A DNA stretch of 8,110 nucleotides, taken from Clostridia bacterium. Lineage in GTDB: Bacteria; Bacillota; Clostridia; Lachnospirales; Cellulosilyticaceae. The notes beneath the pieces were generated by a model, which did not search any database, had not been told where the DNA came from, and saw nothing but the letters and a program-made list of their open reading frames with translations. The translations under genes and the position numbers were made by a program. The stretch spans positions 1-8,110 of the forward strand of contig JAQSYC010000131.1 in assembly GCA_029256345.1 (NCBI GenBank), written 5' to 3'. Every line of letters begins with the position of its first letter. Position 1 is the stretch's first letter. Of this stretch, positions 1 through 6,542 are shown one piece after another.

Positions 1-138
1 CTAATCATTGCTAGATTTTTTGACAGTGAGTTTTCTTTTCTAATCAAGGGGATTGTCTTTATTGTTTGTGGGGCAGTTTTTTTACTGGCAAACTTATACC
101 TTAGCAAAAAACGTAAAAGGGAGGTAACAAATGCTTAA
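1..138 (+). CDS. C-terminal tail of a membrane protein, probably DUF4401/DUF2157 family (5' truncated)
   Basis: An open frame runs in from the window edge in frame 1 and stops at TAA 136-138, giving 45 codons of a C-terminus. The visible part is a hydrophobic segment (about fragment residues 17-34, starting GIVFIVCGAV) followed by a basic tail with KKRKR, which is a last membrane helix with its positive cytoplasmic end. The stop lies inside the next gene, so the two overlap by 8 bp and are probably translationally coupled. The next gene looks like a GDYXXLXY membrane-anchored protein, and those are typically encoded directly after a DUF2157/DUF4401 multi-pass membrane protein. The family name therefore rests mainly on neighbourhood plus the helix-then-basic-end pattern. 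The function of that family is unknown. The start and most of the gene lie outside the window. Confidence 0.6.
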   Translation, partial: LIIARFFDSEFSFLIKGIVFIVCGAVFLLANLYLSKKRKREVTNA

Positions 139-646
139 AAAAAATAATCGATTCCTACTGCTCATTGTTATTTTCCTAGTTCAATTTTTTACTATATTAT
201 CTTTAAGTTTATCTTATGAATTAGCAGCACTACAAGGAAATGCTTATAAATTCAAGATAGAAGGGTATGATCCTATAGATCCTTTAAGAGGCAGGTATTT
301 AGACTATATGATTGATACAGAAACGATAGAAGATACTCTAGGGGATTATACAGGCAGGTGTTATATCACATTGGCTAAAGATCAAGAAGGATACGCCTAT
401 CTAGATAAAGTCTATAAAGAAAAGCCTAAAGAGGCAGACTACATCACAGCTAATAAATATGGCCTGGATTATTATGAAACCCCTTTTACCAAATATTATA
501 TCAATGAAGATATTGCCCTAAGGGCAGAAGAAGTAATTGGGAATAATAGGGAAGACAGTTATGTACTGGTAAAAATCAAAAATGGTAAAAGTATTGTAGA
601 GGGCCTATACGTAAAAGATAAGCTCATAGACAAGTATTTTAGTTAA
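131..646 (+). CDS. GDYXXLXY-like membrane-anchored protein
   Basis: A 171-residue protein with an N-terminal membrane helix (about residues 8-28, LLLIVIFLVQFFTILSL) after a basic MLKKNNR start, so the rest is expected outside the membrane. Just after the helix comes YDPIDPLRGRYLDYMI (from about residue 46). This matches the family's hallmark P-x-DP-x-RGDY-x-x-L-x-Y segment, with Arg in place of the Asp of GDY and Tyr/Ile at the later positions, so the motif is divergent. The length fits this small family (COG4929-like), whose biochemical role is not known. The start at 131 is supported by an excellent ribosome binding site, AGGGAGGT at 118-125, five bases upstream. It overlaps the end of the preceding gene, consistent with one operon, and is followed by a strong terminator. 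Its neighbours downstream belong to a separate sugar-uptake locus, so no functional link to them is implied. Confidence 0.7.
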   Translation: MLKKNNRFLLLIVIFLVQFFTILSLSLSYELAALQGNAYKFKIEGYDPIDPLRGRYLDYMIDTETIEDTLGDYTGRCYITLAKDQEGYAYLDKVYKEKPKEADYITANKYGLDYYETPFTKYYINEDIALRAEEVIGNNREDSYVLVKIKNGKSIVEGLYVKDKLIDKYFS

Positions 647-665
647 GAATGATTACAAGTTAAAT

Positions 666-719
666 AAAAAGGAGTGAGATATAATAGATGAGATGATCTA
701 TTGGGTCTCACTCCTTTTT
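666..719 (+). terminator. two-tier intrinsic terminator hairpin after the GDYXXLXY gene
   Basis: The outer arms AAAAAGGAGTGAGA (666-679) and TCTCACTCCTTTTT (706-719) are a perfect 14-bp inverted repeat. Inside it, AATAGAT (683-689) pairs with ATCTATT (696-702) around a six-base loop, separated from the outer stem by a 3x3 internal loop. The A run before and T run after make it readable as a terminator on either strand. Both flanking genes point right, so its evident job is to end the upstream membrane-protein operon and insulate the histidine kinase gene. Confidence 0.85.
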
Positions 720-736
720 ATTTCATATTTAAAAGA

Positions 737-765
737 TTAGCATGTAAAACAAATAAAAATATAAT
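737..765 (+). promoter_or_regulatory. probable sigma-A-type promoter for the two-component genes
   Basis: TTAGCA (737-742, four of six matches to TTGACA) lies 17 bases before a perfect TATAAT (760-765). A second TATAAT overlaps it at 765-770 but has a poorer -35 partner (ATGTAA at 742-747). The site lies just after the upstream terminator and about 45 bases before the kinase start, where a promoter is expected. It is a match by eye only. Confidence 0.5.
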
Positions 766-810
766 ATAATTCTTGTAAAGATGGGTACATAAAGAGAGGG
801 GAGTAAACCG

Positions 811-2664
811 ATGAAGAAGGTAAGACAACATATAAAGAATCATAATAGGAGAGTGATTGACAAGTATAAAAGTATGAAACTTATAAATAAACTTATTTTG
901 TCATTTGTTATTGTTTCAATTATTCCTATTATCATAACTCAGGTTATTTCATTTTACACAGCTACTTCATTATTTAAAAGTAAAATCAGTGACCTTACAG
1001 TATTTAATCTTAAGCAATATACTAAAAATTTAGATACATCATTAGAGGCATATATCGATACGATGAACAGGATATTTACAGATGATATTATTGTTCAAAA
1101 TATTAATATTATCAATCAGGGGAATGAGGACCAATATCCTATGGCAGTCAAAATGATTACTGAGAGGCTCAAAATCGTTACTACTGGCCAAAATGGTATC
1201 AGAAGCTGTGCCATTATGTGCAAAAATGGAACAGTTATTTTTAACAATTTTTTAATAGCTTCAGAGGTGGATAATATTTGGATGGATATTCCAGATGCAA
1301 GAGAATCTTATATTTATAAAGATACTATAAGTACCAGAGGTATACTTATCTCACCTACGGAACTTACTAGAACAAAAGCCTATAATAATGCGTATCTTTT
1401 TCACGTTTCAAGAGCAATGTTTGATCTTAGAGATATAAAAAAGGGGCCTATAGGCATTGGGGTAGTCAGTATAGATGAGGCAGTTATTTATAATATGTGC
1501 AATTATGAAGATGAAAATCATAAGGAGTATGGGGAGATTCCGAGTTTTAATTTTATTATAGATAATGATGACAATATTATTTCCTTCCCTATAAAACAGT
1601 ATATAGGAACCAATTTGAGAGAGTATGGTAACAATGTAAAAAGAGAAGATCAGCTTAAAAACCTTATTAATGCATGTGGGGTATTTGATAATAAGCCTAC
1701 TATGATTAACAGTTATACAGCTGAAGTGGTGGGATGGACAGTTGTTAATGTCTATGACCAAGCACACTTATTAAAGGAGGTAGGTATTCTCCAACGGTTA
1801 GGTATGATGATTATTATTATAGCTATACTATTTGCTATTTTGATTATTTCCCTAAGCTCAAGAGAAATAATTTCTTCGATTAAAAAGATTATTGAAGCGA
1901 TGCAAACAGCTCAAAAGGGAGATTTGTCAGTGAAAATTGCGGCAGAAGGGACAGATGAAATAGCAGATATAGCAAGAACCTTTAACAACATGATTGCTGA
2001 AATTAGAACACTTATGTACAAAGTAAAACAGGCGACATTTAAACAAAAAGAAGCAGAAATCCGTGCTTTAGAGGCACAAATAAATCCGCATTTTTTATAC
2101 AATACGCTTGATTCTATTAACTGGATGGCAATAGAGAAAGAAGAGCATGAAATTAGCAAAATGCTAAGTAGTTTAGGAATGATTTTACGTTATAGTATTG
2201 ATAAAAGTAACAAATTGGTGACAGTAAACGAGGAGGTCGAATGGCTGAAAAAATATATTTATCTGCAACAAAGCAGATTTAATTATTCCTTTAGTTATGA
2301 AATACAAATTGAAGAATATGTAGGGAATCATAAGATGCCTAAAATGTTATTGCAACCTTTTATAGAAAACGCACTTATTCATGGCTTAGAAGGAGTTGAA
2401 AAAGGGGGAGAGATTCGGGTGAAGATTTCACTAGAAGATAAAAAGCATATAGCTATAGAAATTAGTGATAATGGAAAGGGAATTAAGCCAGAAGTACTTT
2501 TAGAACTGAATAAGAATTTGGAAGATAATACAGGCATAGGTGTAAAAAACGTTTTGTCAAGAATACATATGTATTATGGAGAAAGGGCTTCATGGGACAT
2601 AAAAAGCATATCGGAAAAAGGCACAAAAATATTTATAAAACTGCCGATAGAACAATGGGGGTAG
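811..2664 (+). CDS. YesM-type sensor histidine kinase
   Basis: A 617-residue membrane sensor kinase. A basic N-terminus leads to a first membrane helix (about 27-51). A large extracytoplasmic region follows (about 52-327, the size of a dCache-like sensor), then a second helix (about 330-349, rich in Ile) and a HAMP linker (about 350-402, including GTDEIADIARTFNNM). The His_kinase domain has its phospho-accepting His427 in QINPHFLYNTLDSINWM. The ATPase domain shows the N box with Asn520 (LLQPFIENALIHGL), G1 as DNGKGI (Asp553, Gly555, Gly557) and G2 as TGIGVKNV (574-581). All catalytic motifs look intact and the length is normal for the family. The start has a GGGGAG-like ribosome binding site at 798-803. 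Family members sense extracellular carbohydrate or stress and phosphorylate an AraC-type regulator. The regulator gene follows after 4 bp, so the two form an operon. The ligand is not readable from the sequence; the downstream sugar genes suggest an oligosaccharide. Confidence 0.93.
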   Translation: MKKVRQHIKNHNRRVIDKYKSMKLINKLILSFVIVSIIPIIITQVISFYTATSLFKSKISDLTVFNLKQYTKNLDTSLEAYIDTMNRIFTDDIIVQNINIINQGNEDQYPMAVKMITERLKIVTTGQNGIRSCAIMCKNGTVIFNNFLIASEVDNIWMDIPDARESYIYKDTISTRGILISPTELTRTKAYNNAYLFHVSRAMFDLRDIKKGPIGIGVVSIDEAVIYNMCNYEDENHKEYGEIPSFNFIIDNDDNIISFPIKQYIGTNLREYGNNVKREDQLKNLINACGVFDNKPTMINSYTAEVVGWTVVNVYDQAHLLKEVGILQRLGMMIIIIAILFAILIISLSSREIISSIKKIIEAMQTAQKGDLSVKIAAEGTDEIADIARTFNNMIAEIRTLMYKVKQATFKQKEAEIRALEAQINPHFLYNTLDSINWMAIEKEEHEISKMLSSLGMILRYSIDKSNKLVTVNEEVEWLKKYIYLQQSRFNYSFSYEIQIEEYVGNHKMPKMLLQPFIENALIHGLEGVEKGGEIRVKISLEDKKHIAIEISDNGKGIKPEVLLELNKNLEDNTGIGVKNVLSRIHMYYGERASWDIKSISEKGTKIFIKLPIEQWG

Positions 2665-2668
2665 GGAG

Positions 2669-2887
2669 ATGAGAATTGTTGTAGTAGAAGATGAAGTGAA
2701 GATAAGAAAGGGGATTATTAATTTAATACATAAGCACACATCCCATAGTGTAGTTGGTGAAGCATCTAATGGGGTCAAAGGACTTGAGGTTATTAACTCA
2801 TCCAATCCAGATCTTGTTATAACAGATATTAAGATGCCAGAGTTAAATGGTATTGATATGTTAGGCGCATTAAACAAAAAGCTATAA
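2669..2887 (+). CDS. response regulator N-terminal fragment (partial receiver domain)
   Basis: The first 72 codons of the disrupted regulator. Visible receiver features are the acidic pocket Glu7/Asp8 (VVEDE) and the phospho-accepting Asp53 in PDLVITDIKMPELNG. The end (LNKKL, then TAA) falls just after helix 3, so strands 4 and 5 and the last helices are missing and the piece is unlikely to fold as a stable receiver alone. The start is supported by a G-rich ribosome binding site (GGGGG at 2657-2661) overlapping the kinase stop, which suggests translational coupling. If translated, it ends here unless ribosomes slip by -1 at the AAAAAG run (2876-2881). Confidence 0.7.
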   Translation: MRIVVVEDEVKIRKGIINLIHKHTSHSVVGEASNGVKGLEVINSSNPDLVITDIKMPELNGIDMLGALNKKL

Positions 2888-2907
2888 AGTACGAAGTTTG
2901 CGAGTAC

Positions 2908-4140
2908 ATGCTAAAACCTATAACAGCAGATAGTCTTATAAATACACTACAGCAAATTGATGAAAAATTAGGAAAAAGAAGTTACTTAAAGTCACAAGAG
3001 ATAATGATTCAACAAGATATTTTACAAAGGGCAACAAGTTCCAGTCAGATTGATAAGACACTTATTCAATATATGGATCACTTATTTCAATCCGAAAGTT
3101 CTACAAAATTTATTATTTTTATGGCTGATATAAACAACACTTTAGAAGCGTATATCACAGATATAAAAAAATATGCAGAAGATACCTTTAATATGTATGA
3201 AAAAGTAAAATATCATATCATTATTGTTGAAGAAAAGAAAGAGTTGTTAATGATAATCAAACAACCAGATGAGGAGCTTAGGTTAGAAGGTATAGTAGAA
3301 AAGCAAATTATACAGCCACTTAAAATAGTTTATGAAAAAGAAATTACTTGGGCTGTAGAAAGGATAGTGAATCTAGAGAATTTGCCATATGCTATAAAAA
3401 ATCTTAGAGAGTTATTGATGTGGTCAATTGTTTTGGGACAAGACAAGATCATAACTAGCACACATACTAGTAGACTTTTAGTCAAAACCCTTCAATATCC
3501 TCTCAAATTAGAAAACAAAATGAAAAAAGCTTTATGTGGTCAAGAGGCGTCAGAAATGGAAAAGTGCGTTCAAGCATTTATTTTATACCTTCAAAATGAC
3601 TTATATCATCCTCAGCAGATAATCAATGTGTATGAGAGATACCTGATAAGCATCTTAAATATGATTAAGGAGATAAATAGCAAATTAGATAAAGAAATAG
3701 AGATGAAACAACCTTTACAAAAACTTAAAACAATAAAAAGTATGAGTGGATTAAACAAGTTATTAGAAGGTATTATGCAGAGTGTAATTGATGATTATAA
3801 AAAATCAGATATTACCGACTATATCGTTATGAAAGCCACTAATTATATCAAAGAGCATTATAAAGAAAGTATAGGATTAGAAGAAATCTCACAGATGTTA
3901 GGCATTACACCTGTTTACTTAAGTAGTCAGTTTAATAAAATTGTTGGTATCAACTTTACACAGTTTGTTAAAGAATTGAGGATGAATGAGGCTAAAAAAC
4001 TGCTTATGACTACAGATATGAAACTTTATGTAATTGGAGAAAAAGTAGGTTATCAAGATCCTAAATACTTTTGTAGGGTTTTTAAAGAAATTTGTGGTAT
4101 TTCACCTAAGATTTACAAAGAAATGAATGCTAAAAGGTGA
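2908..4140 (+). CDS. response regulator C-terminal remnant: AraC-family DNA-binding domain
   Basis: An open frame of 410 codons from ATG 2908; the same frame is open back to at least 2881. It begins with MLKPITADSLINTLQQI, the last strand and helix of a receiver domain (Lys3 is the conserved receiver lysine). A long middle region without a recognised fold follows (about 20-300). The end is an AraC-type domain (about 312-407) with two helix-turn-helix units: GLEEISQMLGITPVYLSSQF at about 323-342, and LYVIGEKVGYQDPKYFCRVF around 373-392 with the usual G-x-SP ending (CGISPKIYKE). ATG 2908 has no convincing ribosome binding site, so it is probably not a natural start; coding continuity, not initiation, defines this piece. 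If expressed by reinitiation, it would be a DNA-binding protein free of phosphorylation control. Expected targets are the transporter genes just downstream. Confidence 0.75.
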   Translation: MLKPITADSLINTLQQIDEKLGKRSYLKSQEIMIQQDILQRATSSSQIDKTLIQYMDHLFQSESSTKFIIFMADINNTLEAYITDIKKYAEDTFNMYEKVKYHIIIVEEKKELLMIIKQPDEELRLEGIVEKQIIQPLKIVYEKEITWAVERIVNLENLPYAIKNLRELLMWSIVLGQDKIITSTHTSRLLVKTLQYPLKLENKMKKALCGQEASEMEKCVQAFILYLQNDLYHPQQIINVYERYLISILNMIKEINSKLDKEIEMKQPLQKLKTIKSMSGLNKLLEGIMQSVIDDYKKSDITDYIVMKATNYIKEHYKESIGLEEISQMLGITPVYLSSQFNKIVGINFTQFVKELRMNEAKKLLMTTDMKLYVIGEKVGYQDPKYFCRVFKEICGISPKIYKEMNAKR

Positions 4141-4151
4141 TAAGTTATATT

Positions 4152-4169
4152 AAAAATGTGCACTTTTAT
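4152..4169. promoter_or_regulatory. imperfect palindrome centred on GTGCAC, possible operator
   Basis: GTGCAC (4158-4163) sits between an A-rich left arm and a T-rich right arm, so most positions on either side pair across the centre. It lies about 20 bases upstream of the candidate -35 of the binding-protein gene, where an activator site would be expected. AraC-type proteins more often use direct repeats, so it could equally serve another regulator or be chance. Confidence 0.25.
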
Positions 4170-4182
4170 GAAAAAAATAGAA

Positions 4183-4211
4183 TTTCTAAACAATATGGAT
4201 TAAAGTATACT
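4183..4211 (+). promoter_or_regulatory. candidate promoter of the sugar transporter operon
   Basis: TATACT (4206-4211, five of six matches to TATAAT) is preceded at 17 bases by TTTCTA (4183-4188), only a three-of-six match to TTGACA. A good -10 with a poor -35 is typical of promoters that need an activator, which fits control by the neighbouring AraC-type regulator. The intergenic region (4141-4270) shows no terminator hairpin after the regulator gene, so read-through from the two-component operon is also possible. Confidence 0.4.
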
Positions 4212-4257
4212 ATGAAATATAGAGAAAAGTTATCTTTATGAAAAATAATAAACAGAT

Positions 4258-4263
4258 GGGGGA
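4258..4263 (+). promoter_or_regulatory. ribosome binding site that fixes the binding-protein start at 4271
   Basis: GGGGGA stands seven bases before ATG 4271. The longer in-frame ATG at 4238 has only A/T-rich sequence and a weak AGAGAAAAG upstream, and would put MKNNKQMGEWR, including an acidic Glu, in front of a well-formed signal peptide. The shorter start is therefore preferred. Confidence 0.7.
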
Positions 4264-4270
4264 ATGGCGG

Positions 4271-5557
4271 ATGAATAAAAAGTTAGTTTCTAGCGTTCTA
4301 GCCAGTGTGGTTGCAATAGGAGCACTAACTGGATGCGTAGGCAGCAATAAGGAAAGTTCACCAACAGATGCAAAAGATGCCCAAACAGGTACAGAAGCCC
4401 AAACAACTGATGCTAAAGCAGGAGATAAAACTGAAATAGTTATTTGGACTTACTTTGAAACACCAGGACAGAAACAAATGCTGGCAGATTTGATGGCAGG
4501 CTTTAATAGTTCACAAGAGTCTATTCAGGTTTCAGATCAGTATGTACCTTTTGCAGATTTTAAAAAACAACTTTCAGTAGGCCTTACTGGGGGAGAACTT
4601 CCAGATCTCGTTATTATGGATAATCCAGATATGGCATCTTATGTATCCATGGGGTTATTTGGAGATATTACTGATTTAATAGCTACTTGGGACTTTAAAG
4701 ATCAGTATTTTGAGGGACCATGGTCATCAACTATGCTAGAGGGCAAAAACTATGGCATTCCTTTTGCAACAAACTGTATTGCACTTTATTACAATAAAGA
4801 TATGTTTGAGGCAGCTGGTATCACAAATACGCCTACAACCTGGGAAGAGTTTAAGGAGACAGCCGAGAAACTTACAGGCAATGGCGTAAATGGGTTTGGT
4901 TTTTCGGGTGTTAACACAGAGGAAGGGACCTTCCAATTTTTGCCTTGGCTTGATGGAGCAGGAGCAGCTTTTAATAAAATTGATGGAGAAGAAGGAATCA
5001 GAGCCCTTACTTTTTTACAAGACATGGCGAAGTCAGGAGCCCTTGCCAAGGAATGTATTAACTGGAATCAACAAGATGTATGCAAACAATTTATGGCCGG
5101 TAAGCTTGCAATGATGGAAAACGGACCATGGCAGATACCAACGCTTAAAGCCGAGGCACCAAATCTTAATTATGGAGTAGTGTTACTTCCTAAGGATAAA
5201 AAATATTCATCTTGTTTAGGCGGAGAAAATATTGGAGTTGTAGAAGGAGAAAATAAAGAGGCGGCAGTTGAATTCCTTAAGTATGTTGCACAGCCTGAAA
5301 TTATGAAAGAATCTATGCTTGCTTATGGATCTTTCCCTCCAAGACAAGATGTAGCTAATGACCCAGTGTGGACAGATGACCCTATACAAGCTACATTTAT
5401 AGAACAACTGCAATATGCGATTCCGAGAGGTCCAGATCCACAATGGCCATCGTATTCAATCGCTCTGTCCACAGCGCTTCAAGAAGTATTAACCGAAGGG
5501 AAAACACCAGAAACTGCGGCTAAAGATGCTCAGGCAAAAATAGACGCAATAAAATAG
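4271..5557 (+). CDS. carbohydrate ABC transporter substrate-binding lipoprotein (family 1)
   Basis: A 428-residue extracellular solute receptor. MNKK plus a hydrophobic stretch leads to the lipobox LTGC with Cys22, the site of lipid attachment after signal peptidase II cleavage. A flexible Ala/Asp/Thr-rich linker (about 23-52) precedes the binding domain, which starts at about residue 54 (TEIVIWTYFE). Features of family 1 sugar-binding proteins include GIPFATNCIALYYNKDMFEAAG from residue 162, TPTTWEEF shortly after, and NGPWQIP (284-290). The length is normal. It captures a sugar or oligosaccharide and delivers it to the two permeases encoded next, after a terminator-like hairpin that would make this product the most abundant. 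The ligand cannot be read from the sequence; the GH127 gene downstream suggests an arabinofuranose-containing glycan. A longer start at 4238 is possible but less likely. Confidence 0.93.
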   Translation: MNKKLVSSVLASVVAIGALTGCVGSNKESSPTDAKDAQTGTEAQTTDAKAGDKTEIVIWTYFETPGQKQMLADLMAGFNSSQESIQVSDQYVPFADFKKQLSVGLTGGELPDLVIMDNPDMASYVSMGLFGDITDLIATWDFKDQYFEGPWSSTMLEGKNYGIPFATNCIALYYNKDMFEAAGITNTPTTWEEFKETAEKLTGNGVNGFGFSGVNTEEGTFQFLPWLDGAGAAFNKIDGEEGIRALTFLQDMAKSGALAKECINWNQQDVCKQFMAGKLAMMENGPWQIPTLKAEAPNLNYGVVLLPKDKKYSSCLGGENIGVVEGENKEAAVEFLKYVAQPEIMKESMLAYGSFPPRQDVANDPVWTDDPIQATFIEQLQYAIPRGPDPQWPSYSIALSTALQEVLTEGKTPETAAKDAQAKIDAIK

Positions 5558-5568
5558 TTGCTGATTCA

Positions 5569-5615
5569 TAAAGCTGAGATGGAGGATAAATTTTCTTATC
5601 TCAGCTTTAATTTTT
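5569..5615 (+). terminator. intergenic attenuator/terminator between binding protein and permeases
   Basis: TAAAGCTGAGAT (5569-5580) and ATCTCAGCTTTA (5598-5609) form a perfect 12-bp stem, extendable by two G-T pairs, followed by A and a run of five T (5611-5615). It starts 12 bases after the binding-protein stop and ends just before the permease ribosome binding site. Because the permeases have no obvious promoter of their own, it probably terminates only part of transcription and also protects the 3' end of the upstream message, giving more binding protein than permease. Confidence 0.75.
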
Positions 5616-5632
5616 AAACCGAGGAGGTCAAC

Positions 5633-6538
5633 ATGAAATCATCTAGAATTTTTTCAAAAGAAGCGTTACTAGCCTATTGTTTTGTATTACCAGCCTTGTT
5701 ATATATGTTTGTTTTTATAGGATATCCTTTAATCTATAACCTACTGCTGAGTTTTCAGGAAGTTAATGTTATGACTTTTACTAAACCTGTTAAAGAGTTT
5801 GTAGGTTTTCAAAATTATATCGAACTTTTTAGTAAGCCAGGCGCTATCATGCCTAAAATTATAATGAATACAGTGGTATTTACAATAGGTTCAATTGCTG
5901 TACAGTTCGTTGTAGGTTTTGCACTAGCGTTATTATTTAAAAATAAGTTTACTGGTTCTAGCCTTATTAGAGGGGTTATTATTATCGCGTGGCTTATTCC
6001 CGTAACAGTGACAGGCTTACTATATAAGTTTATATTCGCTGTTAATGGGGGTATTATTAATGAACTTTTGTTAGCGTGGGGGGTGATTAGAGAGCCCATC
6101 CAATGGCTGTTAGAACCTATAACCTCTATGATAGCTGTTATTACAGCGAATATTTGGATAGGTATTCCATTTAATATGATTCTTATTTTGACTGGTTTGA
6201 CAACTGTGCCAGAGACTGTTTATGAAAGTGCCAGTATAGATGGTGCAAATACTGTTCAAAAATTATTTTTGATTACAGTCCCTATGATCAAACCAGCTCT
6301 CATGTCTGTACTTACGTTAGGGTTTATTTATACTTTTAAGGTATTTGATCTTGTATGGGTTATGACTAAAGGCGGTCCTGTATTTGCAACAGAGCTTTTG
6401 TCCACCTACTCTTATAGAATGTCCTTTGATGAATTTAACTTTAGTCAAGGGGCAGCAGTGGCCAATATATTATTTGTTGTCTTGTTTATTGTGGGAATTT
6501 TTTACACAAGAATTATACAAGAAGATGAGGTGATGTAA
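5633..6538 (+). CDS. sugar ABC transporter permease, MalF/UgpA-like (CUT1)
   Basis: A 301-residue inner-membrane subunit with about six membrane helices (near 13-33, 77-100, 112-134, 163-190, 222-243 and 275-292). The cytoplasmic EAA loop that docks the ATPase is YESASIDGANTVQKLFLITV (from Tyr197), where Ser replaces the usual first Ala of EAA but DGA and the later positions are kept. The KGGP segment (about 246-249) is typical of MalF-like subunits. The start has a strong AGGAGGT ribosome binding site (5622-5628). One base separates its stop from the next start, so the two permeases are translationally coupled and form the heterodimeric channel. No ATP-binding subunit is encoded nearby; CUT1 systems of Firmicutes commonly share one MsiK-type ATPase encoded elsewhere. 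Confidence 0.93.
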   Translation: MKSSRIFSKEALLAYCFVLPALLYMFVFIGYPLIYNLLLSFQEVNVMTFTKPVKEFVGFQNYIELFSKPGAIMPKIIMNTVVFTIGSIAVQFVVGFALALLFKNKFTGSSLIRGVIIIAWLIPVTVTGLLYKFIFAVNGGIINELLLAWGVIREPIQWLLEPITSMIAVITANIWIGIPFNMILILTGLTTVPETVYESASIDGANTVQKLFLITVPMIKPALMSVLTLGFIYTFKVFDLVWVMTKGGPVFATELLSTYSYRMSFDEFNFSQGAAVANILFVVLFIVGIFYTRIIQEDEVM

Positions 6539-6542
6539 TGTG
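6527..6542 (+). promoter_or_regulatory. ribosome binding site and GTG start of the second permease
   Basis: GAGGTGA (6527-6533) lies inside the end of the first permease gene, six bases before GTG 6540-6542. An ATG at 6538-6540 overlaps the first permease's TAA and shares its G with the GTG, but is followed at once by TGA and cannot start a protein. The GTG is therefore the start, with one base between the genes. Confidence 0.75.

Larger units (their letters stand above)
2669..4140 (+). pseudogene. frame-disrupted YesN/AraC-type response regulator
   Basis: Partner of the kinase four bases upstream. In this family one protein of roughly 500 residues carries a receiver domain, a variable middle region and a C-terminal AraC-type DNA-binding domain. 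Here the receiver starts normally (MRIVVVEDEV) but its frame hits TAA at 2885-2887. Coding resumes in the -1 frame: from 2881 it reads AIKYEVCEYMLKP, the expected end of a receiver with its conserved Lys, joined without a stop to the rest of the protein. The stretch that should lie between LNKK and AIKYEV (in relatives something like FIILSGYSEFEYA, about 15-20 residues with strand 4 and the switch Ser/Thr) is absent. The lesion is therefore a net deletion of 3n+1 bases, larger than a simple sequencing slip. The rest of both halves is well preserved, suggesting a recent event or an assembly artefact. The protein may be lost or made as pieces; which one cannot be decided here. Confidence 0.8.

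Noticed and set aside
346..364. A second motif-like stretch (GDYTGRCY) in the GDYXXLXY-like protein
   Set aside because: It has GDY but Arg at the L position and lacks the DP-x-DP-x-RG context that the earlier segment has, so it is probably coincidental.
774..789. TGTA-N8-TACA inverted repeat just after the kinase promoter, considered as an operator or cre-like site
   Set aside because: Only four bases pair on each side and the interior does not match a catabolite-repression consensus. Such matches are common by chance in AT-rich DNA.
647..810. Riboswitch, T-box or small RNA in the kinase leader
   Set aside because: Apart from the terminator hairpin and the promoter-like hexamers there is no further structured or conserved-looking element, and the leader after the -10 is only about 45 bases long.
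1408..1767. Minus-strand open frame of about 119 codons within the histidine kinase gene
   Set aside because: It lies wholly inside a well-supported kinase gene, has no ribosome binding site or recognisable protein features, and its composition is what antisense reading of AT-rich coding DNA gives. The other minus-strand frames (1911-2159, 2590-2877, 4736-5049, 5216-5443, 5815-6099) were dropped for the same reasons.
4238..4270. Upstream in-frame ATG 4238 as the start of the binding lipoprotein
   Set aside because: It has a weak ribosome binding site and would add 11 residues, including a Glu, in front of a complete lipoprotein signal peptide. ATG 4271 has GGGGGA at the right spacing.
4890..5114. 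Plus-strand open frame in another phase within the binding-protein gene
   Set aside because: It overlaps the strongly supported lipoprotein frame completely and shows no start signal or domain.
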